From NCBI RefSeq assembly GCF_013315265.1, contig NZ_JABUFE010000007.1:62001-126000 (forward strand): a stretch of 64,000 bases of DNA, read 5' to 3'. Below, one piece after another: positions 16,175-26,567 of the stretch; positions within the stretch are counted from its first letter, which is position 1; every line of letters starts with the position of its first letter. The notes under the pieces were generated by a model, which was not told where the DNA came from, ran no database searches, and saw nothing but the letters and a program-made list of their open reading frames with translations. The position numbers were made by a program, and so were the translations under genes. Source of the stretch: Parasulfitobacter algicola. GTDB taxonomy: Bacteria > Pseudomonadota > Alphaproteobacteria > Rhodobacterales > Rhodobacteraceae.

Positions 16175-17962
16175 TTGCGCTTTTTCATTCAAGTCATTGT
16201 TGTTTTGACGTTTTTCGGGGCTTTGCCGGTTTTTTCACAAGAAACGCCGAATATTCGATTCGTGATTGTGACTGATCGCGAAGACATCCGTGACAAGGTT
16301 GTGGGCGCGTCACTTGTGTACAGTTTGCGTGAAGACGGCAATCAATCTGCACAAGATTATGTATCTGCAGCGCAGGCAGATTATGGCCGCATTCTGGCAG
16401 CCCTTTACGACGAGGCTTACTTTGGGGGTGTGATCCAGATTTCTGTAAATGGGCGCGAGGCATCAACAATTCCACCACTGGCCGCACCACGCAACATTCA
16501 ATCCATTGAGTTACGCGTTGATCCCGGACCGCGCTTTCGATTTGGACAGACACGTGTAACCCCACTTGCCCCTGACACAACCTTGCCCGAAGAATTCGCC
16601 CGCAGACAACGCGCCAGAACAGCTGTCATTCGCGGGGCTGCTGCTGCCGGTGTCGAAGGCTGGCGCGATCAGGGATATGCAAAGGCAGAACCGGCGGATC
16701 AGTCGATTGTGGCCATTCATTCATCAAATACGCTGGACGTCGATATTCGGCTGGCCCCTGGCCCGCGGTTGCGCTTTGGGAATTTAATCGTGCAAGGAAA
16801 TGAAGGTGTGCGTACCGAACGTATTCGGGAAATTGCCGGGTTGCCAACGGGCCAGATCTATTCGCCCCAGGAATTAGATCAGGCTCAAAAGCGATTGCGG
16901 CGTACTGGCGCATTCCGGTCGGCTGCATTGATCGAAGCAGAAACACCCAACCGCGATGGTACATTGGATATAACCGCGCAGGTGAATGAACAAAAACGTC
17001 GCCGTCTGGGATACGGGATCGAAGCCGAAGCGGACGAAGGGTTGGCGCTGTCCGCGTTTTGGCTGCACCGCAATTTGCTGGGCGGTGCTGAACGGCTGCG
17101 AGTCGATGCGGGCATCAGCGGGATCGGCAGCCAGTCTGATCTGGATTATAATCTGGGCGCCCGCTTTACGCGTCCGGCCACCTTTCGCAGCGATACCGAT
17201 CTGTATCTTGAGGCCAGGATCGAGCAGCTGAACGAACCTGACTTCAGTTCGCGCGAATTTACGATCGGCGGCGGGCTTGAACGCTATGTTTCGGACACAT
17301 TTCAGTACAGCTATGGTGTGGCCATTCTGGGATCCGAAATTGAGGATGATCTGGGCGAACGAGATTTGCTGCTGCTGACGTTTCCGCTGGATGCGCGGTG
17401 GGACCTGCGGGATGATCGCGCCAACCCACGGGCGGGTTATTTTCTGGATGGGCAGTTGATCCCGTATCTGGGAACGCTGGACGCGCAAAGCGGCGCGCGC
17501 CTGTTTTTGGATGGTCGGGTTTACCGCGAATTTGGCGACAACACGGTGCTGGCGTTTCGGGGTCAGTTCGGGTCGGTGATTGGATCAGATACAGATGCAA
17601 CACCTGCCAGTTATCTGTTTTATTCCGGTGGTGGTGGCACAGTGCGGGGGCAGGAATATCAATCGCTTGCCGTGGAACTGGATGGCGATGACCGGATCGG
17701 GGGGCGTGTTTTCATGGGCGGCGCGTTTGAAGTGCGGCGCGACCTGGACGATACCTTTGGTCTGGTGGCCTTTTACGACGTGGGCTACGTGGGGCCTGAC
17801 AGCCTGCCAAGTGATGGCGGTGATTGGCACAGCGGCGCGGGTCTGGGTCTGCGCTATAATACTGGGATAGGACCCATCCGATTGGATGTCGGCGTCCCGG
17901 TCAGTGGGCCCGAAACCGATTCACTTTTTCAGATCTACATCGGCATAGGACAATCGTTTTGA
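16175..17962 (+). CDS. tamA: Outer membrane translocation/assembly module TamA
   Basis: A 595-residue Omp85-family protein that inserts substrates into the outer membrane with TamB. The likely start is TTG at 16175, six bases after AGGAG. It gives a clean signal peptide (LRFFIQVIVVLTFFGALPVFSQ) that the longer in-frame start would bury. POTRA-like domains follow (for example LRFGNLIVQGNEGVRTERIREIAGL), then a beta-barrel ending in YIGIGQSF with the C-terminal Phe expected for BAM substrates. Its TGA overlaps the tamB start. Confidence 0.92.
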   Translation: MRFFIQVIVVLTFFGALPVFSQETPNIRFVIVTDREDIRDKVVGASLVYSLREDGNQSAQDYVSAAQADYGRILAALYDEAYFGGVIQISVNGREASTIPPLAAPRNIQSIELRVDPGPRFRFGQTRVTPLAPDTTLPEEFARRQRARTAVIRGAAAAGVEGWRDQGYAKAEPADQSIVAIHSSNTLDVDIRLAPGPRLRFGNLIVQGNEGVRTERIREIAGLPTGQIYSPQELDQAQKRLRRTGAFRSAALIEAETPNRDGTLDITAQVNEQKRRRLGYGIEAEADEGLALSAFWLHRNLLGGAERLRVDAGISGIGSQSDLDYNLGARFTRPATFRSDTDLYLEARIEQLNEPDFSSREFTIGGGLERYVSDTFQYSYGVAILGSEIEDDLGERDLLLLTFPLDARWDLRDDRANPRAGYFLDGQLIPYLGTLDAQSGARLFLDGRVYREFGDNTVLAFRGQFGSVIGSDTDATPASYLFYSGGGGTVRGQEYQSLAVELDGDDRIGGRVFMGGAFEVRRDLDDTFGLVAFYDVGYVGPDSLPSDGGDWHSGAGLGLRYNTGIGPIRLDVGVPVSGPETDSLFQIYIGIGQSF

Positions 17963-20900
17963 TCCGCTTTTTCATCTTTCTGACAGTCTTGGTCTGGCCC
18001 TTTGTCATACTGGCCCAGGATGACAATTCAGACGAAGGGTTCATCGTCAATTTCATTGAAGACAATCTGTCTGGTGTCAGCCGCGATGTGCAGCTGAAGG
18101 GCTTTACCGGCGCGTTAAGTTCACGCGCGACGCTGGACCGACTGACAATTGCAGATGATGACGGCATCTGGCTGACGCTGGAAGATGTAGTTTTGGATTG
18201 GAACCGCAGCGCATTGTTGTCGGGCGAACTGATCGTGCGCGAACTGACCGCAGGCCGTATCGAACTGGCCCGTATGCCAAAGTCCGAACCAAGTGCGCCC
18301 ACGCCTGAGGCGACCGAATTTTCCCTGCCAGAGCTGCCCGTCAGCATTGATATTGCCAGCATCAATGCCGAAGAAATCGTAATCGGCGCGCCGATTTTAG
18401 GCGAAGAGGCACGCTTTCAGATCGAAGGCAGTCTGACACTGGCTGGCGGTCAAGGGCGGATGGACATTGACGCAGAACGTATCGATGGCAAAACTGGCGT
18501 TTTTGATCTGGGCGTGGGATACGCGAATACAAGTGGCGTCCTGTCGGTCAATCTTAGTCTTGAGGAAGGGCGCAGTGGGTTGATTTCGACCCTGTCTGGC
18601 CTGCATGGCGCGCCTGCTTTATCGCTGACAGCACAAGGCGAAGGACCAGTCGACACATTCACCACTGACATCGCGCTGTCCACGGACGATGTGCAGCGGC
18701 TGACCGGCACAATGGCGCTGCGCACGATTGCCGCCGAAGATCCGACTGCTGCCCCTACCCGTGCATTTGATGCCGATATAAGCGGCGACATCGCCACACT
18801 TTTCGCACCCGAATTTCGCGCGTTCTTTGGCCCGTCAATTCAACTGCAGGCCAATGGGCAGCAGTCACCTGATGGTCGCATATCCTTGGATCGATTTAAT
18901 CTGAGCGCTGCGTCCTTGCGCTTGGCGGGTCGGGCTGCATTCAATCCGGATGGCTGGCCGCAACTGCTGGATCTGACCGGCCAGATGGCGGATCCGTCGG
19001 GCGACAAGATCCGTTTGCCGATCGCGGGCGATCCGGTGTTTGTCACTCGCGCTAGTATGCGCATCACCTATGACGGGGCGCAGGGGGACGGCTGGAAAGG
19101 CCGCATCGGGATTGCAGGGCTTGAACAATCACAGCTGTCCGCATCAGCGTTGACCTTGATCGGGGGTGGTACAATCCAGCAGGGCGACGCACTGACTATC
19201 GGGCGTGTCTTTGCCAGTCTGAACTATGCCGCCCAAGGTCTGGCCTTTGATGATCCGGGCCTGTCTGCGGCGGTCGGGGATCAGGTGGATGGCGATATCG
19301 TGATAAATATCGTTGAAAGTGAGCCGATTGATATCCCCACGCTGCGGCTGAATGGGCTGGATTACAGTGCAAATGGCCGGGCGCGGATTGATCGGTTGGA
19401 CAACAATCTGAACACCACTGTGCAGATGCAACTGGCCATGGATGATCTGGCGCGCCTGTCGGAGCTTGCTGGCAGACCCCTGCGCGGGGATGCAACGGCG
19501 GATATCCAAGGCAATTATATGCCGCTGTCCGGTGAATTTGATATCACACTGGATGCCGCCGCGAATGATCTGGCCGTCAGTCAGCGCGAACTGGACCGTG
19601 TGATTGCAGGGCAAAGCACAATCACCGCACGCGCCATTCGAACGCTGGACGGCACGCAGATCGAAAACGCGATCCTGACCACACCGAATTTCAACGCAAG
19701 CGTGGATGCACAGCTTGGGTCCGAAACCAGTAGCGTGACATATCAGGCGCGGCTGAATGATGTGGGCTTGATAACGCCCGATTTTACAGGCCCCTTTACG
19801 TTGGAAGGTACCGCACTGGGCTTTACGACCGTCTGGCAAGTGAACGCGGATGCAACAGCCCCCGGCAACAGCACGTTGAATGTCGCAGGCGGTATCGCCA
19901 CAAATGGCAATCTGGCGCTGAACGTTCAGGGACAAGGTCCGTTGGCCGCACTGAACCCCTTTATCGAGCCGCGCAATTTACGGGGTGTGGCGCAAGTTCA
20001 ACTGGCGATCAACGGACCACCGCAGCTGTCGTCTGTTCTGGGGACAATTTCAACGCAGAACGCGCGGTTGTCAGCGCCCACCTATCGCGTAGCGTTGGAC
20101 AATATCGATGGCCGCCTTGAGCTGGGCGGCGGTCGTGCGCGTGTGAATGTCCAATCGCAGGTCGAAGCGGGCGGCAACGTGTCATTGGATGGGTCATTTG
20201 GACTGTTATTTCCTTATTTCGCGACACTTGAAGCGCGATTGCGTGAGGTCCAGATCGTTGATGATGATCTATATCAAACCAGTGTATCCGGTGGGATCAA
20301 TTTTGGTGGGCCACTGATCGGCGGGGCGGTAATTTCCGGTGACCTGGTGTTGGGACCAACGGAAATTCAAGTGCCGTCGACCACAATCACGACACTTGGC
20401 GCTATTCCTGACATCACGCATATCGGCGAACCGATTGACGTGCGCAGAACACGTGAACGCGCAGGATTGCTGGATCAGGATGACGGTGTGTCGCGGTCAA
20501 GCCCCTATCTTCTGAATATTACGGTACGTGCGCCGGGGCGGATGTTTGTGCGTGGGCGCGGGTTGGACGCCGAACTGGGCGGACAGTTACGGCTGTCGGG
20601 CACCAGCGCAATCATGATCCCCAGTGGACGGTTCGAGCTGGTGCGCGGACGGCTGGATATCTTGCAACAAAGGTTTGAATTGGACGAAGGCTGGGCGCAA
20701 TTAGAGGGCGACTTTAATCCGGTGATACGATTGGTGGCCACGACTGAAACGGCCACTGGATCTGCCAGTATCATCGTCGAAGGCGATGCGGCCGCCCCCG
20801 AGGTGAACTTTGCATCCACCCCTGAACTGCCCGATGATGAAATACTGGCGCAATTGTTCTTTGGCCGCGAATTGCAAAGCCTGTCGGCGCTGCAGGCGTT

Positions 20901-21198
20901 GCAGTTGGCATCGGCGGTTGCAACGCTGGCCGGACGTGGGGATGGCGGTGTCGTGAACCGCTTGCGTGAAAGCACTGGACTGGACGATCTTGATGTTACA
21001 TCGGGCGATGATGGTGAAACCGCACTGCGCGCAGGTAAATATCTGTCAGACAACGTTTATACAGATGTCACAGTTGGGTCCAACGGCAGTTCCGAGATTA
21101 ATCTGAACTTGGATGTCGGCGATAATGTCACTATCAAAGGTGGGCTGGATGACGAAGGCAATACCGGGATTGGCCTGTTCTTTGAGCGCGATTACTAA
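17959..21198 (+). CDS. tamB: Translocation/assembly module TamB
   Basis: A 1079-residue inner-membrane-anchored AsmA-like protein with a long beta-helical periplasmic region. It starts at a TTG overlapping the tamA stop, with AGGA eight bases upstream, and has an N-terminal membrane anchor (IRFFIFLTVLVWPFVILAQ). The C-terminal DUF490/TamB domain is clear: GRFELVRGRLDILQQRFELDEG, EVNFASTPELPDDEILAQLFFGR and a final beta-strand region ending LFFERDY. It bridges the envelope to TamA and is implicated in lipid transport and outer membrane protein assembly. Confidence 0.94.
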   Translation: MIRFFIFLTVLVWPFVILAQDDNSDEGFIVNFIEDNLSGVSRDVQLKGFTGALSSRATLDRLTIADDDGIWLTLEDVVLDWNRSALLSGELIVRELTAGRIELARMPKSEPSAPTPEATEFSLPELPVSIDIASINAEEIVIGAPILGEEARFQIEGSLTLAGGQGRMDIDAERIDGKTGVFDLGVGYANTSGVLSVNLSLEEGRSGLISTLSGLHGAPALSLTAQGEGPVDTFTTDIALSTDDVQRLTGTMALRTIAAEDPTAAPTRAFDADISGDIATLFAPEFRAFFGPSIQLQANGQQSPDGRISLDRFNLSAASLRLAGRAAFNPDGWPQLLDLTGQMADPSGDKIRLPIAGDPVFVTRASMRITYDGAQGDGWKGRIGIAGLEQSQLSASALTLIGGGTIQQGDALTIGRVFASLNYAAQGLAFDDPGLSAAVGDQVDGDIVINIVESEPIDIPTLRLNGLDYSANGRARIDRLDNNLNTTVQMQLAMDDLARLSELAGRPLRGDATADIQGNYMPLSGEFDITLDAAANDLAVSQRELDRVIAGQSTITARAIRTLDGTQIENAILTTPNFNASVDAQLGSETSSVTYQARLNDVGLITPDFTGPFTLEGTALGFTTVWQVNADATAPGNSTLNVAGGIATNGNLALNVQGQGPLAALNPFIEPRNLRGVAQVQLAINGPPQLSSVLGTISTQNARLSAPTYRVALDNIDGRLELGGGRARVNVQSQVEAGGNVSLDGSFGLLFPYFATLEARLREVQIVDDDLYQTSVSGGINFGGPLIGGAVISGDLVLGPTEIQVPSTTITTLGAIPDITHIGEPIDVRRTRERAGLLDQDDGVSRSSPYLLNITVRAPGRMFVRGRGLDAELGGQLRLSGTSAIMIPSGRFELVRGRLDILQQRFELDEGWAQLEGDFNPVIRLVATTETATGSASIIVEGDAAAPEVNFASTPELPDDEILAQLFFGRELQSLSALQALQLASAVATLAGRGDGGVVNRLRESTGLDDLDVTSGDDGETALRAGKYLSDNVYTDVTVGSNGSSEINLNLDVGDNVTIKGGLDDEGNTGIGLFFERDY

Positions 21199-21286
21199 AG
21201 GCGCTGCCCGCGCGGGTGATATCACGTAATACATTGCAATCAGAACAGTCCTGTATCTAAGTTGTGACCGATAAGGGGGACGCATC

Positions 21287-22072
21287 ATGGCAATATTGGA
21301 ACGGAATGACCGCAATCACATAGCCCAGCTTTTGTTGAACACGCCTGAGACATTGAATGCCTTATCAGACGATATGCTGACAGCCTTGCAGACAAGTCTT
21401 GATGACATCGCATCGGATGACAACATACGTGCCGTTGTTATTTCAGGCGCAGGTAAAGCGTTTTGCGCGGGCCATAACCTGAAAGAAATGACAGCGGCGC
21501 GGCAATCGCCGGACCAGGGTCGCGCCTATTTCAAGGATCTGTTTGATCGTTGCGCCAGAATGATGATGACGATCCAAAAGATACCCCAACCTGTGATCGC
21601 ACAAGTGCATGGAATCGCGACCGCAGCAGGGTGCCAACTGGTGGCGTCGTGCGATATGGCGGTGGCAGCCGAGGGCACTAGGTTCGGCGTAAACGGCGTG
21701 AATATCGGGCTGTTTTGTTCAACGCCCATGGTCGCGCTGTCGCGGAATATTCCACGCAAGAAGGCCTTTGAAATGCTGACAACCGGTGGCTTTATTGAGG
21801 CAGTCGAGGCTGAACGTTTGGGGCTGATCAACCACGCCGTCCCACATGAGGATCTTGAGAAAAAGACGCAAGATCTGGCCCAGACCATCGTGCAAAAACT
21901 GACCGCAGCCGTCAAGATCGGCAAACAGGCATTTTATGATCAGTCAGAAATGCCGATTGATCAGGCTTATGTCTATACAGGCGATATTATGGTCGAAAAC
22001 ATGATGCTGCGGGATACGGAAGAAGGCATCAATGCGTTTATCGAAAAGCGTGATCCGGATTGGAAAACTTAG
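21287..22072 (+). CDS. Enoyl-CoA hydratase/isomerase family protein
   Basis: A 261-residue crotonase-fold protein. The first oxyanion-hole segment AFCAGHNLKEM and the second, HGIATAAGCQLVASCDMAVAAE, are present. The position of the usual first catalytic Glu is in the region GVNGVNIGLFCSTPMVALSRN, where a Gly-rich sequence replaces the common acidic residue. Hydratase activity is therefore not assured. The internal IPRKKAFEMLTTGGFIEAVEAERLGLIN is typical. Substrate is unknown. Confidence 0.85.
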   Translation: MAILERNDRNHIAQLLLNTPETLNALSDDMLTALQTSLDDIASDDNIRAVVISGAGKAFCAGHNLKEMTAARQSPDQGRAYFKDLFDRCARMMMTIQKIPQPVIAQVHGIATAAGCQLVASCDMAVAAEGTRFGVNGVNIGLFCSTPMVALSRNIPRKKAFEMLTTGGFIEAVEAERLGLINHAVPHEDLEKKTQDLAQTIVQKLTAAVKIGKQAFYDQSEMPIDQAYVYTGDIMVENMMLRDTEEGINAFIEKRDPDWKT

Positions 22073-22122
22073 GTAATTATATCGAAGTTGAACCTGCTAA
22101 AATTGTCGGATGTAAATTTATC

Positions 22123-22431
22123 CTATCGATCAAGTATATCGTTACACTTCTTATTGGCAGGAACATATTGAACCAAGTCGTGATTTTGATCGTCCAGATA
22201 TAAACGCCCGCACTGCCGACATTCCCAAATCAAACGCGTCGGCTGGCTTTTCCGGACCCTCATTGCAGCTTCCTCTCGTGTCTCTTTGTCAGAGGGGTTT
22301 TCAATCGCATCGTCAACGATATCCCAAAAATTGAACCAATCTTTGTCGCCGAATATGTATCCTTTGTTCGCCAGGTAATCTGTCTGATCAACGATGACAG
22401 CACCGCATTCACATCCGATTTTCATGATCAT
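22123..22431 (-). CDS. Small protein with zinc-ribbon-like cysteines, unknown
   Basis: A 102-residue protein with a CxC pair at the N-terminus (KIGCECGAVIVDQTDY) and a CxxC pair near the C-terminus (IWECRQCGRLYLD). Together they could bind one zinc. The middle is acidic and Trp-rich (DKDWFNFWDIVDDAIEN). I know no named family. It is convergent with the hydratase gene and lies 57 bp beyond parC on the same strand. Confidence 0.65.
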   Translation of the reverse strand: MIMKIGCECGAVIVDQTDYLANKGYIFGDKDWFNFWDIVDDAIENPSDKETREEAAMRVRKSQPTRLIWECRQCGRLYLDDQNHDLVQYVPANKKCNDILDR

Positions 22432-22488
22432 TATTCCGTTTCAAAAATCCATCAGGGGATACGCTGCTTAAAAAAGCGCACTGCGTTT

Positions 22489-24726
22489 TTAGGTAAACTT
22501 ATTATCCCTTGGAAAGCCGCGGGGGGCCATGCGACCCGCAGCGGCGCGTTTGGCGATCCATTCGGCTAATTCGGTTTCCGTGCGCGTACGACCAGCGGGG
22601 TCTTTCCAGCTTAGACCTTCTTCCAGCACAAAAGTTGCCGCATCAGACAGTCCACCGTCCTTATACTTTTGCAACCTAACACCCTTACCACGACCCATTT
22701 CAGGCAGTTCAGAAAGTTCAAAAACCAACATTTTGCGGTTTTCGCCAACACAAGCGATATGGTCGCCTGTAACAGGTTTGACAAGCTGCGCACGGGTCTC
22801 ACCCCGAACGTTCAGCACCTGTTTTCCGCTGCGGGTCTGGGCAATGACATCGTCTTCAGGCACGATAAACCCATCCCCCACGCTTGAGGCAACCAGCAGC
22901 TTGCGACCGGGTTTGTGGATAAAGAAATCGATAATCTCGGCGTCATTTGGTAGGTCGATCATCAGGCGCAGAGGTTCGCCCATACCGCGCCCGCCGGGCA
23001 GGTTTGCCGCAGTAATGGTATAAAAGCGCCCGTTCGCGCCAAAGACCAGCAGGCGGTCTGTGGTTTCGGCATGAAAGGCAAAACGGCCTTCGTCACCGTC
23101 TTTGAACTTTAGCTCTTGATCCAGCGCGATATGGCCCTTCATCGCGCGAACCCAACCCATTTTCGAACAGACAACCGTGATGGGTTCACGGTCGATCATC
23201 GCCTCGATCGGGACATCGGGGGTTTCTTGTGCCTCGGCGAATTGGGTACGACGTGCGCCATCCTCGTATTCTTTGCCAAACTTTTTGCGGGTCTCGCGTA
23301 GTTGATCAGAGATACGGGCCCATTGCAGGTCTTCGCTGGCCAGAAGATCCTGCAGGTCGACACGTTCGGCCATCAGCCCGTCACGTTCGCGGCGCAGCTC
23401 CATTTCTTCAAGCCGACGCAGACTGCGCAGACGCATGTTCAAGATCGCCTCGGCCTGCACATCAGTCAGCTCAAACTCGACCATCATGATGGGCTTTGGT
23501 TCATCCTCGGTCCGGATAATTTCGATCACGCGGTCAAGATTGAGGAAGGCGATGATATAGCCTTCCAGCACCTCAAGCCGGTGATCAATCTTGTCCAAAC
23601 GGTGCTGACTGCGACGGATCAGGACATCGCGGCGATGATCCAGAAACGCGCGCAGCACCTCTTTCAGACTGCAGACTTTGGGGGTGCGGCCATCGATCAG
23701 AACGTTCATGTTCAAGCTAAAGCGGACTTCAAGATCGCTGCTGCGGAACATCATGCCCATCAGCACATCAGGATCAACATTCTTGGATTTAGGTTCCAGG
23801 ATAAGCCGGATGTCATCGGCGGATTCGTCGCGCACATCGGCCAGGATCGGGATTTTCTTGGTCTGGATCAGCTCGGCAATCTTTTCGATCAAGCGGGATT
23901 TTTGCACCTGATAGGGGATTTCGGTGATGACTATCTGCCATTGGCCACGACCCAGATCTTCGGTCTGCCACGTGCTGCGCAGACGAAACGATCCGCGCCC
24001 GGTACGGTAAGCCTCAAGGATATTTTCGCGTGGCTCGACAATGATGCCACCGGTGGGGAAATCAGGCCCCGGTACATGGTTCATCAAAGTATCATCACGC
24101 GCATCTGGGGATTTGATCAGATGCAGGCAGGCATTGCACAACTCCTCTATGTTATGGGGCGGGATGTTGGTGGCCATGCCCACAGCGATACCCGATGATC
24201 CGTTGGCCAGAAGGTTCGGAAAACTGGCAGGCAAAACAACGGGTTCCTGTTCGCGACCATCATAATTATCTCGGAAGTCGACCGCGTTTTCGCTTAAACC
24301 CTCAAGCAGCGCCTCGGCCGCGATCGTCATGCGCGCTTCGGTATATCGCATGGCCGCCGGATTATCGCCATCAATATTGCCAAAGTTGCCCTGCCCGTTA
24401 ACCAGCGGATAGCGGATGTTGAAATCTTGGGCCAGGCGGGCCATCGCATCATAGATCGCCCCGTCGCCATGGGGATGATATTTCCCCATGACTTCCCCCA
24501 CGACACCAGCACTTTTGCGATGGCTTGATCCAGCCGCTAACTTCATCTGGTGCATACCGTAAAGAATGCGACGATGGACCGGTTTCAGACCATCACGGGC
24601 ATCGGGCAAGGCACGATGCATGATCGTGGACAGCGCATAGGTCAGATAGCGTTCGCCAATGGCACGGCGCAGCGGCTCGGACACTTCAGAGGGGTTCATC
24701 TTGGGGTCATCGGTCAAATCGGACAT
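22489..24726 (-). CDS. parC: DNA topoisomerase IV subunit A
   Basis: A 745-residue type IIA topoisomerase subunit that decatenates chromosomes with Par[32 protein letters not shown] is the N-terminal signature, and the catalytic Tyr is in [10 protein letters not shown]. The C-terminal beta-pinwheel is short, which fits ParC rather than GyrA; no GyrA-box is seen. In the quinolone region the sequence is [11 protein letters not shown], with Gly and Asp where E. coli ParC has Ser80 and Glu84. Monocistronic; a weak hairpin with a T-run follows its stop on the minus strand. Confidence 0.95.
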   Translation of the reverse strand: MSDLTDDPKMNPSEVSEPLRRAIGERYLTYALSTIMHRALPDARDGLKPVHRRILYGMHQMKLAAGSSHRKSAGVVGEVMGKYHPHGDGAIYDAMARLAQDFNIRYPLVNGQGNFGNIDGDNPAAMRYTEARMTIAAEALLEGLSENAVDFRDNYDGREQEPVVLPASFPNLLANGSSGIAVGMATNIPPHNIEELCNACLHLIKSPDARDDTLMNHVPGPDFPTGGIIVEPRENILEAYRTGRGSFRLRSTWQTEDLGRGQWQIVITEIPYQVQKSRLIEKIAELIQTKKIPILADVRDESADDIRLILEPKSKNVDPDVLMGMMFRSSDLEVRFSLNMNVLIDGRTPKVCSLKEVLRAFLDHRRDVLIRRSQHRLDKIDHRLEVLEGYIIAFLNLDRVIEIIRTEDEPKPIMMVEFELTDVQAEAILNMRLRSLRRLEEMELRRERDGLMAERVDLQDLLASEDLQWARISDQLRETRKKFGKEYEDGARRTQFAEAQETPDVPIEAMIDREPITVVCSKMGWVRAMKGHIALDQELKFKDGDEGRFAFHAETTDRLLVFGANGRFYTITAANLPGGRGMGEPLRLMIDLPNDAEIIDFFIHKPGRKLLVASSVGDGFIVPEDDVIAQTRSGKQVLNVRGETRAQLVKPVTGDHIACVGENRKMLVFELSELPEMGRGKGVRLQKYKDGGLSDAATFVLEEGLSWKDPAGRTRTETELAEWIAKRAAAGRMAPRGFPRDNKFT

Positions 24727-24899
24727 AGATGCTGTGTAGCGGGCTGAATCGGCCAGGTAAAGAAATTCAAAGCAGGTTTGGTCATTTTGTGCTTAGAGCG
24801 CCGCCATGTGTACACAAGGGGCGGGATTTACGACTTGACCATTGCGCATCACTACGCAGCTTGGCATAGCGGACGCGGTAACAAGTGCGAGGCAGTGAT

Positions 24900-25727
24900 A
24901 TGACAAAATCCATCCTGATCACCGGGTGTTCGTCCGGCATCGGTTATGATGCCGCCCACGGGCTGAAAGCGCATGGCTGGCGAGTATTTGCCAGTTGCCG
25001 CAAACAGGTCGATTGCGACCGGTTGCGCGAAGAAGGATTGGAAACTGTCCTGATCGATTACGCGGACGAAAAAACAATTAAACCCGCGCTAGAGCGGGTA
25101 CTGAACGCCACAGGCGGACGGCTTGAGGCGTTGTTCAACAACGGCGCATATGCCTGCCCCGGAGCGGTCGAAGATTTACCTCGCGATGCCCTGCGCGCGA
25201 TATTTGAGGCCAACGTCTTTGGCTGGCACGATCTGACCCGTGCGGTCATTCCGGTGATGCGTAAACAGGGCGAAGGGCGGATCGTGAACTGTTCATCCGT
25301 TCTGGGCTTTGTCGCGGCCCCTTGGCGGGGGGCGTATAATTCCACAAAATTCGCGCTTGAAGGGCTGACCGATACCCTGCGCGTCGAAATGCGCGACACA
25401 CCGATCCACATCAGTCTGATCGAACCTGGGCCTATTACCACGAAATTCCGGATCAATGCGATTGGCCATTTTGAAAAATGGATCGACTGGGAAAATTCCG
25501 CCCGCGCCGACCAGTATCGTAACAAACTGATCAAACGACTTTACAAGGAAAATACGCCCGACAAGTTCGAGTTGCCCCCGTCAGCCGTCACGAAAAAACT
25601 GATCTACGCGCTTGAGGCCCCCCGTCCCCGCGCAAGGTACTATGTGACCACGCCAACCTATGCGATGGGTATCGCGCGACGGATTTTGCCGACGTCAGGG
25701 CTGGATTGGCTTTTGTCGAAGGGGTAA
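24900..25727 (+). CDS. SDR family oxidoreductase (classical)
   Basis: A 275-residue short-chain dehydrogenase. The NAD(P) motif is TGCSSGIG, the structural motif FNNGAYACPG, the catalytic Ser is in VNCSSVLGFVA and YNSTK holds the catalytic Tyr and Lys. I chose the ATG at 24900 because GAGG lies seven bases upstream; a GTG at 24885 is in frame. The C-terminal extension with KWIDWENSARADQYRNK is seen in roseobacter SDRs of unknown substrate. Confidence 0.87.
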   Translation: MTKSILITGCSSGIGYDAAHGLKAHGWRVFASCRKQVDCDRLREEGLETVLIDYADEKTIKPALERVLNATGGRLEALFNNGAYACPGAVEDLPRDALRAIFEANVFGWHDLTRAVIPVMRKQGEGRIVNCSSVLGFVAAPWRGAYNSTKFALEGLTDTLRVEMRDTPIHISLIEPGPITTKFRINAIGHFEKWIDWENSARADQYRNKLIKRLYKENTPDKFELPPSAVTKKLIYALEAPRPRARYYVTTPTYAMGIARRILPTSGLDWLLSKG

Positions 25728-25749
25728 TATACGTAATCGGAGACTATGT

Positions 25750-26241
25750 ATGGACCAGATTGACACCTTAGACATAAAAGCGCGCCGCGAAGCTGCGCAG
25801 ATTTTCAGAAACTTTCTGAACGGTAAAATTACCAATGATGATTTTGAAAATCAGATGCCGACGACACATGACCGAGCAATTGACGCCATATGGGATACCG
25901 CTTGGCTATTTTATGATGACTTCAAAACACACCATTTAAAGGGTCGATATGCTATGCCGAGCGATCAAAAACGCGCATGTATACGCTGGATCTTATTTTT
26001 GCACAGTAGTTTGGAATACAAATGGCCCGACCTTTATCTGCCAGGATGGGATCCATCTTTGCGAATTAAGAAATCATTCTGGCAGCGGATTTTTTCGCTG
26101 GATGCACTGCCGACAGACAAAGCGAAGGCTTTCCTTTGCTCAGGACACTATGCAGTCTGGCCATTTATATCTGTAATCGATTATAAGTCAGCACTTTCTA
26201 ATCCTACACTGCTTTCAGGACGGTCCAGACCACTGCCATAA
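25750..26241 (+). CDS. Hypothetical protein, unassigned
   Basis: A 163-residue protein starting at an ATG with GGAG about seven bases upstream; longer in-frame starts overlap the SDR gene. It is helical and aromatic-rich, with AIDAIWDTAWLFYDDFKTHHL and RWILFLHSSLEYKWPDLYLPGWDPS. It has no signal peptide or membrane helix. It is AT-richer than its neighbours and may be horizontally acquired. I recognise no family. Confidence 0.6.
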   Translation: MDQIDTLDIKARREAAQIFRNFLNGKITNDDFENQMPTTHDRAIDAIWDTAWLFYDDFKTHHLKGRYAMPSDQKRACIRWILFLHSSLEYKWPDLYLPGWDPSLRIKKSFWQRIFSLDALPTDKAKAFLCSGHYAVWPFISVIDYKSALSNPTLLSGRSRPLP

Positions 26242-26357
26242 AGTCGTTTCTGCACTGGATTTGATGAAAAAAGGTGCAAAAACACGTTTGATTTTATAGG
26301 AAAATTGGCTTTTCCCCACAACCCACCTAGATGCTGGGAAACGAAAAAGGAAACGTG

Positions 26358-26567
26358 ATGTTCTCTGATCCTCTTCTTATTCTTGCCGTTGTCGCATGTT
26401 TCATAGTGCTGGGCATTCTGGCTTTTGGCATCGGCGGGTTTGCCAAGGGCAGTGAATTCAATCAAAAGCACGCCAACAAGGTCATGCGCTATCGGCTTGG
26501 GGCGCAATTGGTGGCGGTAATCCTGATCGTTGCTTTTGTCTTTTTTCGCAATATGGGGGCCAACTGA
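26358..26567 (+). CDS. HIG1-domain twin transmembrane protein
   Basis: A 69-residue protein with two membrane helices (residues about 4-28 and 51-66). The connecting loop GGFAKGSEFNQKHANKVMRYRLGAQ is characteristic of HIG1-type proteins (hypoxia-induced gene 1), which associate with respiratory complexes. The stop shares one base with the start of the adenosyltransferase gene, an arrangement I have seen annotated in roseobacters. Its role in bacteria is not established. Confidence 0.82.
   Translation: MFSDPLLILAVVACFIVLGILAFGIGGFAKGSEFNQKHANKVMRYRLGAQLVAVILIVAFVFFRNMGAN

Noticed and set aside
23302-24198. 298-codon plus-strand frame inside parC
   Set aside because: Antisense to a conserved gene; it has no ribosome site and no recognisable domain.
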